21,307 nt of DNA from IMG/VR virus record IMGVR_UViG_3300044678_001478, positions 1 through 21,307 of that record, one strand, 5' to 3'. This DNA is from a virus. Both the position numbers and the translations under genes were made by a program. Each line of letters begins with the position of its first letter. The first letter of the stretch is position 1. The notes below the pieces were generated by a model. That model saw nothing but the letters and a program-made list of their open reading frames with translations, made no database searches and was not told the origin of the DNA. This document shows positions 1-7,637 of the stretch, piece by piece.

Positions 1-815
1 GCGGCAAGGGCCAGACGCTGATGTTCATGAAGGCCGGAACGGCCGCGAACGCCATCGGCAACAGCGAGGACTTGTGGATTGCCGCAGGAACACCGCCAGC
101 CGGTGGTGCCGGGGCTGCTGCTCCGGGGGGAGCCGCTTGCACAGTTGCGACCACTGGGGCGCTGGGATTCAGCAACCTGGGGGCCGCGAACTCAGGTCAC
201 TATCTGAATTGGGCGCTGACGGCCTCGGTAGCAAATAATAGCCTGCTGCTGTACGACCGCCTGTTCCACGTCGCCAAGACAATGAACAGCACTGCGACGG
301 AGGCGGTGACGGGTGTCCCGACGAGGTATCAGAACGGTACAGCTGGTGCAGTGGACTACATCGGCGGAAATTTCTGCTTCCCGATGATCCCGACCACGGT
401 GCTGCCGGCCACGGCGCATAACTGGACTGTCTGCCAGTACACCGACCAGGGAAGCGCAACAGGTAATAGCTTTTCGATGTTTGCGGGGGTTTCGGCTTGC
501 ACAGTCGGCGGCGTCGATCTTGCTGCCGGCGACTGGTTTCTCGACCTTGCTGCTGGCGATACGGGCGTCAAGGCGTTGACGCAGATGCAATGCTCGGCAC
601 TGGTTGCCACGGGCACGGTGACGTTCGTCATCGGCCATCCGATTGCCATCAACGCCTGCCCGATTGCCAACATCGCTTGCGTGGATGACGGGCTCTATAC
701 CGCGCTCAACCTGACGCCGATTCTCGACAGCGCCTGTTTGACGTTCCTCGAAGTCACGAAGCCGGCGACCACGGCGACGAATTACAGCGGATTCCTGCGA
801 ACCGTCAGCGAGTAA
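1..815 (+). CDS. Uncharacterised cysteine-containing virion-type protein, 5' truncated
   Basis: The reading frame is open from the left edge (codons from base 3 give GKGQTL before the first ATG at 21), so the gene probably begins outside the window. At least 265 residues are visible. I do not recognise a named family. The protein is rich in Ala, Gly and Thr, has no clear membrane segment, and reads like a beta-rich secreted or particle protein. Eight cysteines are scattered through it (for example NFCFPM, TVCQYT, NACPIANIAC), which is unusual for a cytoplasmically assembled capsid component. It ends three bases before the next ATG and lies upstream of the prohead protease, where a head decoration or minor head protein would be expected. 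A structural role is inferred from position only. Confidence 0.6.
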   Translation, partial: GKGQTLMFMKAGTAANAIGNSEDLWIAAGTPPAGGAGAAAPGGAACTVATTGALGFSNLGAANSGHYLNWALTASVANNSLLLYDRLFHVAKTMNSTATEAVTGVPTRYQNGTAGAVDYIGGNFCFPMIPTTVLPATAHNWTVCQYTDQGSATGNSFSMFAGVSACTVGGVDLAAGDWFLDLAAGDTGVKALTQMQCSALVATGTVTFVIGHPIAINACPIANIACVDDGLYTALNLTPILDSACLTFLEVTKPATTATNYSGFLRTVSE

Positions 816-818
816 GCC

Positions 819-1664
819 ATGCCGCGTGCAAACACGCCGCTCAAGGGCGGGACGCTCAAGGGCAGGACGCTCATCCTTGCCACGCCTGGCGACTCGCTCT
901 ACCCGGCGGTCATTCAGATCAAGTCGGTCGGCGGTGGCGCCCCGGCGACCACCGGCGCCGCCGCCGGGAAAGTCGGCGCTGGCGGTACGGCGGCAGCGAA
1001 GAAGGCTGCGGCGGCTGACACCGCTGCGCGCCTCGGCCAGGCAGCCGCCAGCACCGCCACGGCAACGAGCGCGCCGGCCACTATCGGCGCGGCAGCGGGG
1101 CAGATCGGCATCGCGTCCGGCGAACAATCTGCCAAGGGCGGCAAGGGCGCGGCGGCAGGAGCCGTCGGCGAGCAAGGCGCGGCCTTCGCCGCCAAAGCAT
1201 CGAGCGGCGGCAGCAGCGGGAAAGTCGGCGCTGGCGGCACGGCGGTTCTGAATAAGGGCGCGCTGACATTGGTCGGCGGCAGCGCTGGCAGCGCCGCGAC
1301 GGACACCGCGCAGCACGGCGGGCAGGGCGCGGCCATCAGCGCCTTGGGTGCCGGCGGCGCATCGACCGCCACCGCATTCAGCGTCGGCGGCGAGGCGCAC
1401 AGCGGCAGCGCGACGGGTGCGACAGGTTTTGCCGGGAGCAGTACGGCAGTGACACAGATCGCCGCTGTCACGTCTGGTGGGATGGGATACCGCCCGCGAT
1501 TTAATCCCAGGGCGGCGATCCGTGTGCCGTCCGAGGTAGTGAAGAAGCAAGGTTTTGCGCGCGGCACGATCGGTTCATCCGGTCGCGCTACGGCAATAGC
1601 AACGCTGGTGCATCGGCCCCGGCGGATTCGTGAAGAAGAACTTTTGCTGCAAAGAGCAGCGTAG
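819..1664 (+). CDS. Ala/Gly-rich low-complexity repeat protein in head gene cluster
   Basis: This 281-residue ORF starts three bases after the previous stop. Residues 1-35 (MPRANTPLKGGTLKGR..., then ILATPGDSLYPAVIQIKS) look like an ordered N-terminal segment. Residues about 36-215 are almost entirely Ala, Gly, Ser, Thr and Lys, with imperfect repeats such as GAAAGKVGAGGTA. The last 60 residues are basic (YRPRFNPRAAIRV, HRPRRIREEE). I do not recognise the family. Position between a presumed virion protein and the prohead protease suggests a head-associated or fibrous structural component. Two copies of the dispersed 25-bp repeat (968-992, 1220-1244) lie in it. Long minus-strand ORFs also cross this gene, but they follow from its GC-rich codons. 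The plus-strand frame fits the spacing and strand of its neighbours. Confidence 0.65.
   Translation: MPRANTPLKGGTLKGRTLILATPGDSLYPAVIQIKSVGGGAPATTGAAAGKVGAGGTAAAKKAAAADTAARLGQAAASTATATSAPATIGAAAGQIGIASGEQSAKGGKGAAAGAVGEQGAAFAAKASSGGSSGKVGAGGTAVLNKGALTLVGGSAGSAATDTAQHGGQGAAISALGAGGASTATAFSVGGEAHSGSATGATGFAGSSTAVTQIAAVTSGGMGYRPRFNPRAAIRVPSEVVKKQGFARGTIGSSGRATAIATLVHRPRRIREEELLLQRAA
968..992 (+). repeat. Dispersed 25-bp repeat, copy A
   Basis: GAAAGTCGGCGCTGGCG, then GT, then ACGGCG. It lies in the Ala/Gly-rich gene and is read as KVGAGGTA. Confidence 0.85.
1220..1244 (+). repeat. Dispersed 25-bp repeat, copy B
   Basis: Same 17-base opening as copy A, then GC, then ACGGCG. It is in the same reading frame as copy A. 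Confidence 0.85.
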
Positions 1665-1672
1665 GAGACACC

Positions 1673-2365
1673 ATGGACCACCTGAATTGTGGCTTGATCG
1701 AAGTCAAGTTCGCCTCGCCCGGCAAGGGCACGGAAGCCATGAGCTTCACCGGCTACGGCGCCGTCTTCGGCAATGTCGATGGCGGCGGCGATCTGATCGA
1801 ACCGGGCGCCTTCGCGGCCTTCCTTGCCGACGTCAAGGCCGGCCGTCAGGATTGGCCGGCAATGATGTCGCAGCATGGCGCCATGGGCCTGACCACGGAA
1901 GATCTGACGCCAATTGGTGTTTGGACCGATTTTGCCGAAGACGGACACGGCCTCAAGGTTGAGGGTACTTTTGCAGATACCCCGCGCGGCATCGAGATGT
2001 ACAAGCTCATGAAAATGCAGCCGCGCCCGGCCATCAACGGCCTGTCGATCGGCTACATCGCCAAGGAATCCATACCGCGCAGCCAGCCGCACGAGCCGCG
2101 CCGGCGCTTGAAGCGCGTCGACCTGATCGAAGTCTCGCCCGTCACGCGCCCCATGAACGGCAAGGCGCGCGTCACCAGCGTCAAATCGCTTGAAGAATTG
2201 TGCAGCCTTTCCGAAATCGAAGACTACCTGCGTGAGGCAGGCGGCTTCTCCCGCAATGAGGCGAAGACCCTCATTGCCCGCATCAAGAAATCCACCGGCG
2301 CCGATGCCGGCGACGACTTGACGCAAGTTACCGCAGCCCTCACCGCGCGACTCAAACAATTCTGA
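1673..2365 (+). CDS. HK97-type prohead protease (peptidase S78 family)
   Basis: This 230-residue serine protease should trigger capsid maturation by removing the scaffold-like delta domain of the major capsid protein and then degrading itself. Family signs are the N-terminal GYGAVFGNVDGGGDLIEPGAF region (split as GYGAVFGNVD at 28-37 and LIEPGAF at 41-47), the QHG motif with candidate catalytic His68, GLSIGY with candidate nucleophile Ser125, and LIEVSPVTRPMN, matching the conserved LxEVSxVxxPxN block. The start at 1673 follows an AGGAG ribosome binding site and lies nine bases after the previous stop. It directly precedes the major capsid gene, the usual order. The C-terminal 60 residues are helical and variable, as is common in the family. 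Confidence 0.93.
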   Translation: MDHLNCGLIEVKFASPGKGTEAMSFTGYGAVFGNVDGGGDLIEPGAFAAFLADVKAGRQDWPAMMSQHGAMGLTTEDLTPIGVWTDFAEDGHGLKVEGTFADTPRGIEMYKLMKMQPRPAINGLSIGYIAKESIPRSQPHEPRRRLKRVDLIEVSPVTRPMNGKARVTSVKSLEELCSLSEIEDYLREAGGFSRNEAKTLIARIKKSTGADAGDDLTQVTAALTARLKQF

Positions 2366-2390
2366 CCATCACTGTCGCGCCCTCCATCGA

Positions 2391-2411
2391 ACCCGCCTCG
2401 GCGGGTTTTTT
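2391..2411 (+). terminator. Intrinsic-terminator-like hairpin between protease and capsid genes
   Basis: ACCCGCC (2391-2397) pairs perfectly with GGCGGGT (2400-2406), and is followed by a T-run (2406-2411). This has the form of a rho-independent terminator but lies inside an apparently continuous late operon, so it may attenuate, process or protect mRNA, setting the protease:capsid ratio. Confidence 0.7.
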
Positions 2412-2430
2412 ATTGCCGAAAGGAAATGCA

Positions 2431-3750
2431 ATGAGTGAAATTCTCGAAATCAAAAAGCTGATCGAAGACCAGGGCACCGCCTGGGCCGAATTCAAGAAGG
2501 CCAATGACGACCTCATCAAGGCCAAGGCAGACGGCAAAGCCGTCGGCGATCTCGAAGCCAAGCTCGTCACCCTCAGCACCGCCATGGACAAGCTCGCCGA
2601 CGATCGCAAGATGATCGAAGACTTCATGGCCAAGATGACCGCGCCCGGCGCCGGTGGCACCAAGGAAGACAAGGACCTGGCCGCCGAAGTCAAGGGCTTC
2701 AACGCCATGCTGCGCGCCGAATACCAGTCGAAGGGCAAGGCCGCGCCGACGCCGCTGGATGCAGATGCCTACACTCACTACAAGAGCGGCTTCTTCAAGG
2801 TGGTGACCGGCGAGCCGATCGATTCGCTGACCGCCGACGAGCGCAAGGCAATGCAAGCTGGTAGTGATCCCGATGGCGGCTACCTTCTGCCCGAATCGAC
2901 CGTGGGTCGCATGGTGTCCAAGGTGTACGAGCAGTCGACCATGCGCCAGCTCGCTACCGTGCAGACCATCAGCACCGACAAGCTGGAAGGCATCATCGAC
3001 AACAACGAAGCCTCCGCCGGCTGGGTCAGCGAACTGGGCGCGCGCTCCGACAGCGGCACGCCGCAAGTGGGCAAATACGAGATTCAGGCGCACGAAATGT
3101 ACGCCATGCCGAAAATCTCGCAGAAGCTCATCGACGATGCCAGCCTGGATGTCGAAGGCTGGCTCGCCGGCAAGGTCGCCGACAAGTTCGCTCGGGTCGA
3201 GGGCACGGCGTTTTGCACCGGTACGGGCGTCGGGCAGCCGCAAGGCCTGTTCGCCTACCCAACCGCCGCGACCGCCGACGACACCCGCGCCTGGGGCACC
3301 TTCGAACACGTCAAGACCGGCACCAACGGTGGCTTCAACGCCACCACCAAGTCCGATCCGCTGTTCGACCTGATCGGTGCCTTCAAGGACCAGTACCTGC
3401 AGAGCGCCAGCTGGCTGATGCGCCGCGAATTGCGCACCGCCATTCGCAAGTTGAAGGGTGCCACCAGCGACCTGTACCTGTGGGAGCCGGGCTTGGCCGC
3501 CGGCGTGCCGGATCGCCTGCTCGGCTATCCGGTCAAGATCGACCAGTACGTCCCCGCGCTGGCCACCGATTCGCTGTCCCTGGCGTTCGGCGACTTCAAG
3601 GAGGGCTACACCATCGTCGATCGTATTGGCGTGCGCACCTTGCGCGATCCCTACACCGCCAAGCCCTACGTCGTGTTCTACAGCACGAAGCGGACCGGCG
3701 GCGGCGCCATCAACTTCGAGGCCGTCAAGTTCCTCAAGCTCTCGGCCTAA
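2431..3750 (+). CDS. Major capsid protein, HK97 fold
   Basis: This 439-residue protein should form the icosahedral shell. Residues 1-70 are a charged helical coiled-coil region typical of the HK97 delta domain that the protease removes. After a linker (residues 70-145) the mature shell domain starts near AGSDPDGGYLLPE (GYLLP at 150-154), the recognisable HK97-family N-arm/E-loop boundary. Later blocks such as FARVEGTAFCTGTG and the C-terminal YVVFYSTKRTGGG agree with the family. I chose ATG 2431 because AAAGGAA lies just upstream; an earlier in-frame TTG at 2413 would sit against the terminator hairpin and overlap the ribosome binding site. Length is normal for the unprocessed form. Confidence 0.95.
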   Translation: MSEILEIKKLIEDQGTAWAEFKKANDDLIKAKADGKAVGDLEAKLVTLSTAMDKLADDRKMIEDFMAKMTAPGAGGTKEDKDLAAEVKGFNAMLRAEYQSKGKAAPTPLDADAYTHYKSGFFKVVTGEPIDSLTADERKAMQAGSDPDGGYLLPESTVGRMVSKVYEQSTMRQLATVQTISTDKLEGIIDNNEASAGWVSELGARSDSGTPQVGKYEIQAHEMYAMPKISQKLIDDASLDVEGWLAGKVADKFARVEGTAFCTGTGVGQPQGLFAYPTAATADDTRAWGTFEHVKTGTNGGFNATTKSDPLFDLIGAFKDQYLQSASWLMRRELRTAIRKLKGATSDLYLWEPGLAAGVPDRLLGYPVKIDQYVPALATDSLSLAFGDFKEGYTIVDRIGVRTLRDPYTAKPYVVFYSTKRTGGGAINFEAVKFLKLSA

Positions 3751-3767
3751 GCGCCACTTGGTGATCA

Positions 3768-3787
3768 GGGGCGGCTTTGGCCGCCCC
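3768..3787 (+). other. GC-rich intergenic hairpin after capsid gene
   Basis: GGGGCGGC (3768-3775) pairs perfectly with GCCGCCCC (3780-3787) across a TTTG loop. Only a weak T-rich stretch follows (gttccctcattt), so a strong terminator is doubtful. A 3'-end-stabilising or processing hairpin for the abundant capsid mRNA is more likely. Confidence 0.65.
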
Positions 3788-3815
3788 GTTCCCTCATTTC
3801 TCGAAAGGAAAAATC

Positions 3816-4247
3816 ATGCAAGCCAACAACGATCTGTTCGACAACATCAACCTCAAACGCGGCATCAGCCCGTATGACCACGCTACGGGCGATGCCGCCG
3901 TGACCAGCGAGATCATCGACATGCAGGGCGTCTCCGCCCTGGTCTTTGCCATCGCCCTGGGCTCGCTCGCCGACGTCGATGCCACCTTCACCGTCTTGGT
4001 GGAAGAAAGCGCCGACTCCGGCATGGCGGGTAAAAACGCTGTTGCCGACGAAGACTTGCTGGGCACGGAAGTCCTCGCCAGCTTCACCTTCACTCACGAC
4101 AACGCCCTGCGCAAGATCGGCTACAAGGGCAGCAAGCGTTATGTGACGCTGACCATCACCCCGGCGAACAACACCGGCGCTGCACTCCTGGCCGTGATCG
4201 CCATCACGGTCCCGCAACTCAAGCCTGCTGCCAATCCGCCTGCCTGA
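3816..4247 (+). CDS. Conserved phage head-region protein, function unknown
   Basis: This 143-residue protein starts at ATG 3816 behind the same GAAAGGAAA ribosome binding site pattern used by the capsid gene. It begins with NNDLFDNINLKRGISPYD and has a beta-rich body with VLVEESADSG and YVTLTITPANNTGAALL. I recall similar short proteins directly downstream of HK97-type capsid genes in many siphophages, usually annotated as hypothetical. They may be head decoration or stabilisation proteins, but I see no motif that proves this. Flanking hairpins (3768-3787 and 4261-4284) isolate it as its own translation unit, which may mean it is made in high amount. Confidence 0.8.
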   Translation: MQANNDLFDNINLKRGISPYDHATGDAAVTSEIIDMQGVSALVFAIALGSLADVDATFTVLVEESADSGMAGKNAVADEDLLGTEVLASFTFTHDNALRKIGYKGSKRYVTLTITPANNTGAALLAVIAITVPQLKPAANPPA

Positions 4248-4260
4248 TAGGCATCTCACC

Positions 4261-4284
4261 GCCGGGGCTGTTCGCAGCCCCGGC
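4261..4284 (+). other. Long intergenic hairpin with TTCG tetraloop
   Basis: GCCGGGGCTG (4261-4270) pairs perfectly over ten bases with CAGCCCCGGC (4275-4284) across a TTCG loop. No T-run follows; the next gene's AGGAG lies a few bases downstream. It could be a transcript-processing or stabilising stem. Confidence 0.7.
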
Positions 4285-4300
4285 GCAGGAGCGTAACCCC

Positions 4301-5227
4301 ATGGGCCTCACCCTCACCACCGCCCCCGCCACTGAGCCGGTTACCTTGGCTGAAGTCATGGCGCACCTGCGCCTTGACAGCAGCAACCAGGAGCCGGCCC
4401 CCGGTGCGCCCTCGGCGGCGATCATCGCGCCCGCCACTCCCGGCAACGTCGACAACGGTGCGCACCGCTGGCTGGTCACCTTCGTCACCGCCGCCGGAGA
4501 AACGCAGGCCGGCACGCCGACCGCTGCCGTCACCGTGGCCGACAAAACGGTGAACGGCAAGGTCGCACTGACCGCCATCCCGCTCGGCGGCAGCGCCGTC
4601 ACCGCGCGCAAGCTCTACCGCACTACGGCCGGCGGCAGCACCTACCTGCTGCTCGCCACGCTGGCCGACAACACCACCACCACCTACACCGACAACATCG
4701 CCGACGCCAGCCTGGGTGCCGGCGCGCCCAGCACCAACACCACCGACGATCCGCTGCTCACCGCGCTGATCACCGCCGCCCGCCGCCAGGCCGAAGCCCT
4801 CACCGGGCGGGCCCTGATTACGCAGCAGTGGTCCTACACGCTCGACGCATTCCCCGCCGCCGCCATCAGCCTGCCCAACCCGCCGCTGGTCACCGTGCAG
4901 TCGGTCAAGTACCTCGACAGCGCCGGCGTGCTCACCACCCTCGACGCCGCCGACTACACCGTCCATACGTCTGCATTGCTCGGCCTGGTGGCACCCGCCT
5001 ACGGCCTCAGCTGGCCCAGTCCGCGCGACGTGCCGGAAGCCGTCACCATCGCCTTCACCGCCGGGTACGGCGCCGCCGCCGCGGTGCCGCAGGAAATCAA
5101 ACAGTGGATGCTGATCCAGATCGGCCATTGGTACGCCAACCGCGAAGCCAGCGGCGTGGTCAAGATGGAACCGCTGCCCTTCGTCGATGGCTTGCTCGAC
5201 GCCTACCGCGTCATCCGGTGCGGCTGA
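4301..5227 (+). CDS. gp6-like head-tail connector with inserted Ig/Fn3-like domain
   Basis: This 308-residue protein should form the adaptor ring under the portal. The gp6-like connector fold is visible in two pieces: residues 1-26 (PVTLAEVMAHLRLD) and residues about 148-308 (DDPLLTALITAARRQAEALTGR, then LPNPPLVTVQSVKYLD and PQEIKQWMLIQIGHWYANRE). Between them, residues about 27-147 form a Thr/Ala/Gly-rich beta domain (HRWLVTFVTAAGETQAG, ARKLYRTTAGGSTYLLLATL, TYTDNIADASLG) resembling Ig/Fn3-like modules of phage structural proteins. Without the insert, the protein would have the usual length of about 190 residues. Start at 4301 follows AGGAG. The order capsid, small protein, connector, head closure is standard. 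Confidence 0.85.
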   Translation: MGLTLTTAPATEPVTLAEVMAHLRLDSSNQEPAPGAPSAAIIAPATPGNVDNGAHRWLVTFVTAAGETQAGTPTAAVTVADKTVNGKVALTAIPLGGSAVTARKLYRTTAGGSTYLLLATLADNTTTTYTDNIADASLGAGAPSTNTTDDPLLTALITAARRQAEALTGRALITQQWSYTLDAFPAAAISLPNPPLVTVQSVKYLDSAGVLTTLDAADYTVHTSALLGLVAPAYGLSWPSPRDVPEAVTIAFTAGYGAAAAVPQEIKQWMLIQIGHWYANREASGVVKMEPLPFVDGLLDAYRVIRCG

Positions 5228-5228
5228 C

Positions 5229-5549
5229 ATGCAAGCCGGCCGCCTCGATCAGCGCATCACCCTGGAAGCCGCCACCGTCACGCGCGACGCGGTCGGTGGG
5301 CCGGTGGAAACCTGGGCGGTAGTGGACACCGTCTGGGCCGAAATCAAGCCGTTGACCGGCAAGCAGATCGCTCAAGCACAGCAAGTGGGCGCCGCGCTCA
5401 GCAAGGCCGTCACGATTCGCTGGCGCAGCGGTATCACCTCCGCGCTGCGCGTCAGGTTTGCCGACGGGGCAACTGCCAAGGTGCAGTGGGTTGAGGAATA
5501 CCACCGGGAAGGCCGCATCGTGCTGGTCGTGGAAGATCGCAATGGCTAG
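5229..5549 (+). CDS. Phage head closure / head-tail joining protein
   Basis: This 106-residue protein begins with MQAGRLDQRITLEAATVTRD, the hallmark opening of the head closure (Phage_H_T_join, SPP1 gp16-like) family, followed by TWAVVDTVWAEIKPLTGKQ and a C-terminal IVLVVEDRN strand. It should form the stopper ring that holds packaged DNA and offers the tail a docking surface. The ATG at 5229 is one base after the connector stop. Its end overlaps the next gene by eight bases, showing translational coupling. Length is normal. Confidence 0.88.
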   Translation: MQAGRLDQRITLEAATVTRDAVGGPVETWAVVDTVWAEIKPLTGKQIAQAQQVGAALSKAVTIRWRSGITSALRVRFADGATAKVQWVEEYHREGRIVLVVEDRNG

Positions 5550-6021
5550 CAGTGTCGAAATCAAGGGCCTCGCCGAACTGCACAAGACCCTGCAGGAACT
5601 GCCCGCCAAGATCGAACGCAACGTCCTGCGCGGTGGTCTGCGCGCGGGCGCCAAGGTTCTCGAAGAGGCGGCCAGGTCGCAGGTGCCGGTCAAGCAGGGC
5701 GACTTGCGCAAGTCGATCCGGGTATCGATGCGGGTCTCGTCGAAAACCGGCATCGTGCGCGCCCAGGTGAAGGCGGGCGACAAGAAAGCCTGGTACGCCC
5801 ACCTGGTCGAGTTTGGTACCGCCCGCCACTGGATCAAGCCGAAGAATCGCAAGAGCCTGTTTGTCGCCGGCCTGTTCAAGGAAGTCATCGATCACCCCGG
5901 CGCAAAGAAGAAGCCCTTCATGCGGCCCGCCTTCGACGGCAAGTGGCGCGCCGCCATCGACGCCATGGCGGACTACATCCGCACCCGGTTGCCGAAAGAA
6001 CTCGGAAGGGCGCGTAAATGA
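5542..6021 (+). CDS. HK97 gp10-like tail-joining protein
   Basis: This 159-residue protein starts MASSVEIKGLAELHKTLQEL and continues with a basic helical region, VPVKQGDLRKSIRV, then WYAHLVEFGTARHWI and PFMRPAFDGK. This succession (LRKSI, YAHLVEFGT, PxPFMRPA) is characteristic of the HK97 gp10 family, which acts at the head-tail junction or in tail completion. Start is the ATG at 5542 inside the end of the previous gene. The stop overlaps the next start as ATGA. An unusually Lys-rich segment (GAKKKPF) precedes the final conserved block. Confidence 0.87.
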   Translation: MASSVEIKGLAELHKTLQELPAKIERNVLRGGLRAGAKVLEEAARSQVPVKQGDLRKSIRVSMRVSSKTGIVRAQVKAGDKKAWYAHLVEFGTARHWIKPKNRKSLFVAGLFKEVIDHPGAKKKPFMRPAFDGKWRAAIDAMADYIRTRLPKELGRARK

Positions 6022-6416
6022 GCGCCGAAGTCGTCATCAAGACCCTGCTCGACGCCAGCAGCGGCCTCGCCGCGCTGGTGTCCACGCGTCTGTACTCGGA
6101 AACGCGACCGGAAGGCGATGCGCTGCCGGCCATCGTCTGGTCCGAGATCGACGACGCGCCGCGCCCGCCGATCGATATCACCACCGGCGCCGAGCCGATG
6201 ACCGGGCGCATTCAGGTCAATTGCCTGGCCACCACCTCGGCCGGCGTCAAGGCGCTCAAGGACGCCGTCATTGCCGCGTGTCACAAGCAGAGCGGCAGCA
6301 TCGGCAACATCAATGTGCAGTCGGTTTTACAGGACACCGCAGGCCCCCGCAGTTACGACGCGCTGGTGGATACCTACCAGCAGCCCGTCGATTTCATCGT
6401 CCAGTACGTTCGCTAA
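6018..6416 (+). CDS. Tail completion/terminator protein (DUF3168-like)
   Basis: This 132-residue protein has the layout of DUF3168 tail terminator proteins: an N-terminal helix (SAEVVIKTLLDASSGLAALV), RLYSETRPEGDALPAIVWSEI, then a TGRIQVNCLATTSAGVKAL block and a final FIVQYVR strand. Family members cap the tail tube and join it to the head. The start overlaps the previous stop (ATGA), and the gene lies between the gp10-like protein and the tail tube, the expected position. Confidence 0.85.
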   Translation: MSAEVVIKTLLDASSGLAALVSTRLYSETRPEGDALPAIVWSEIDDAPRPPIDITTGAEPMTGRIQVNCLATTSAGVKALKDAVIAACHKQSGSIGNINVQSVLQDTAGPRSYDALVDTYQQPVDFIVQYVR

Positions 6417-6428
6417 GGAGTTTCAGCC

Positions 6429-7637
6429 ATGACCATCGCCGCCGGCGTTGCCAAGCAACTGCGTTACAAAGTCGAATCCGCCTTCGGCACCGCGCCCGGT
6501 GCCACCGGCGCCCAGGTCCTGCGCCGGGTGTCCTCCAATCTCGATCTGTCGAAAGACACCTACCAGTCCGGCGAGATCCGCGCCGACATGCAAATCGCCG
6601 ACATGCGCCACGGTGTGCGCCGCGTCGGCGGCAACATCAAGGGCGAGCTGTCGCCGGGCACCTACAAGGACTTCATCGCCGCCGCCCTGCGCAAAGCCTG
6701 GGCCACCACCTCGGCCATGACCGGCTTGTCGATCACCGTCGCCGGCGCCGGGCCCTACACCCTGACGCGCTCGGCCGGTGACTTCCTCGCCGCCGGCGTC
6801 AAGATCGGCGATGTGGTGCGCCTCACCGCCGGCAGCTTCGTCGCCGGCAACCTGAACAAGAACATTCTGGCGACCAATGTCACGGCGACCGTCATCACCG
6901 GCATTGTCCTCAACGCCAGTGCCCTGACGGCGGAAGGCCCGATTGCCGCCGCCACCGTTACGGTGGTTGGCAAAAAGACCTGGGTGCCCACCAGTGCCCA
7001 CACCGATCTGTCCTACAGCATCGAGCACTGGCATTCCGATGTCGCGCAGTCCGAGCTGTTCCGTGGCTGCAAGGTCAATACCCTCGGCATCAACCTGCCG
7101 CCCACCGGCATGGCCGAGATCGACCTCGGCTTCGTCGGCCAGGACATCACCACCGGCACCGCCGAGTACTACACCACCCCGACCGCCGCCACCGCCACCG
7201 GCATCGTTGCGGCGGTCAATGGCGCGCTGCTGGTCGGCGGCGTGCAGATCGCCACCTGTACCGGGCTCTCGGTAAGCATCGCCGGCGGCTATACCGGCGA
7301 GCCGGTGGTCGGCGCCAACACCATCCCGGCGCTGCTGCCCGGCCGTGTCGCGGTCAGTGGGCAATTCACGGCCTACTTCACCGACGCCACGCTGCGCGAC
7401 AACTTCATCAACGAAGACGAGATCACCCTGGTCGTCGCCCTCACCACCAGCAACGCCGCCGCCGCCGATTTCCTGACGCTGGTGCTGCCGCGCATCAAGG
7501 TCGGCGGCGCTGGCAAGGACGACGGCGAAAAGGGCCTGGTCGCCACCTTCCCCTTCACCGCGCTCTACAACAGCGCAGGCGGCTCCGGCATCAGCAGCGA
7601 GCAGACCACGCTGGTAGTGCAGGACAGCACGGCATGA
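6429..7637 (+). CDS. Major tail tube protein
   Basis: This 402-residue protein starts MTIAAGVAKQLRYKVESAFG, a typical opening of siphophage tail tube proteins, followed by LRRVSSNLDLSKDTYQSGEI and a gly-rich beta body. Residues about 100-190 (TVAGAGPYTLTR, VKIGDVVRLTAGSF and onward) look like an inserted beta module. The C-terminal EDEITLVVALTT... region returns to the tube fold. It should polymerise around the tape measure protein. A good AAGGAG lies nine bases upstream of ATG 6429, the best ribosome binding site among the tail genes, fitting a protein needed in many copies. The next gene overlaps it by four bases (ATGA). Confidence 0.9.
   Translation: MTIAAGVAKQLRYKVESAFGTAPGATGAQVLRRVSSNLDLSKDTYQSGEIRADMQIADMRHGVRRVGGNIKGELSPGTYKDFIAAALRKAWATTSAMTGLSITVAGAGPYTLTRSAGDFLAAGVKIGDVVRLTAGSFVAGNLNKNILATNVTATVITGIVLNASALTAEGPIAAATVTVVGKKTWVPTSAHTDLSYSIEHWHSDVAQSELFRGCKVNTLGINLPPTGMAEIDLGFVGQDITTGTAEYYTTPTAATATGIVAAVNGALLVGGVQIATCTGLSVSIAGGYTGEPVVGANTIPALLPGRVAVSGQFTAYFTDATLRDNFINEDEITLVVALTTSNAAAADFLTLVLPRIKVGGAGKDDGEKGLVATFPFTALYNSAGGSGISSEQTTLVVQDSTA

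Noticed and set aside
968-1244. Copies A and B as a simple internal protein repeat only
   Set aside because: The same 23 invariant bases occur in two unrelated genes in the opposite orientation, so protein repetition alone does not explain them.
192-1550. Minus-strand ORF of 452 codons
   Set aside because: Composition is Arg/Ala/Gly-rich without motifs, and it overlaps two plus-strand genes with proper spacing.
914-2359. Minus-strand ORF of 481 codons over the Ala/Gly-rich gene and protease
   Set aside because: Pro/Ala/Leu-rich translation with no domain, opposite to a well-supported operon; it is the antisense image of GC-rich codons.
2413-2430. Upstream TTG start for the capsid gene
   Set aside because: It would overlap the ribosome binding site and sit just after the terminator T-run; ATG 2431 has ideal spacing from AAAGGAA.
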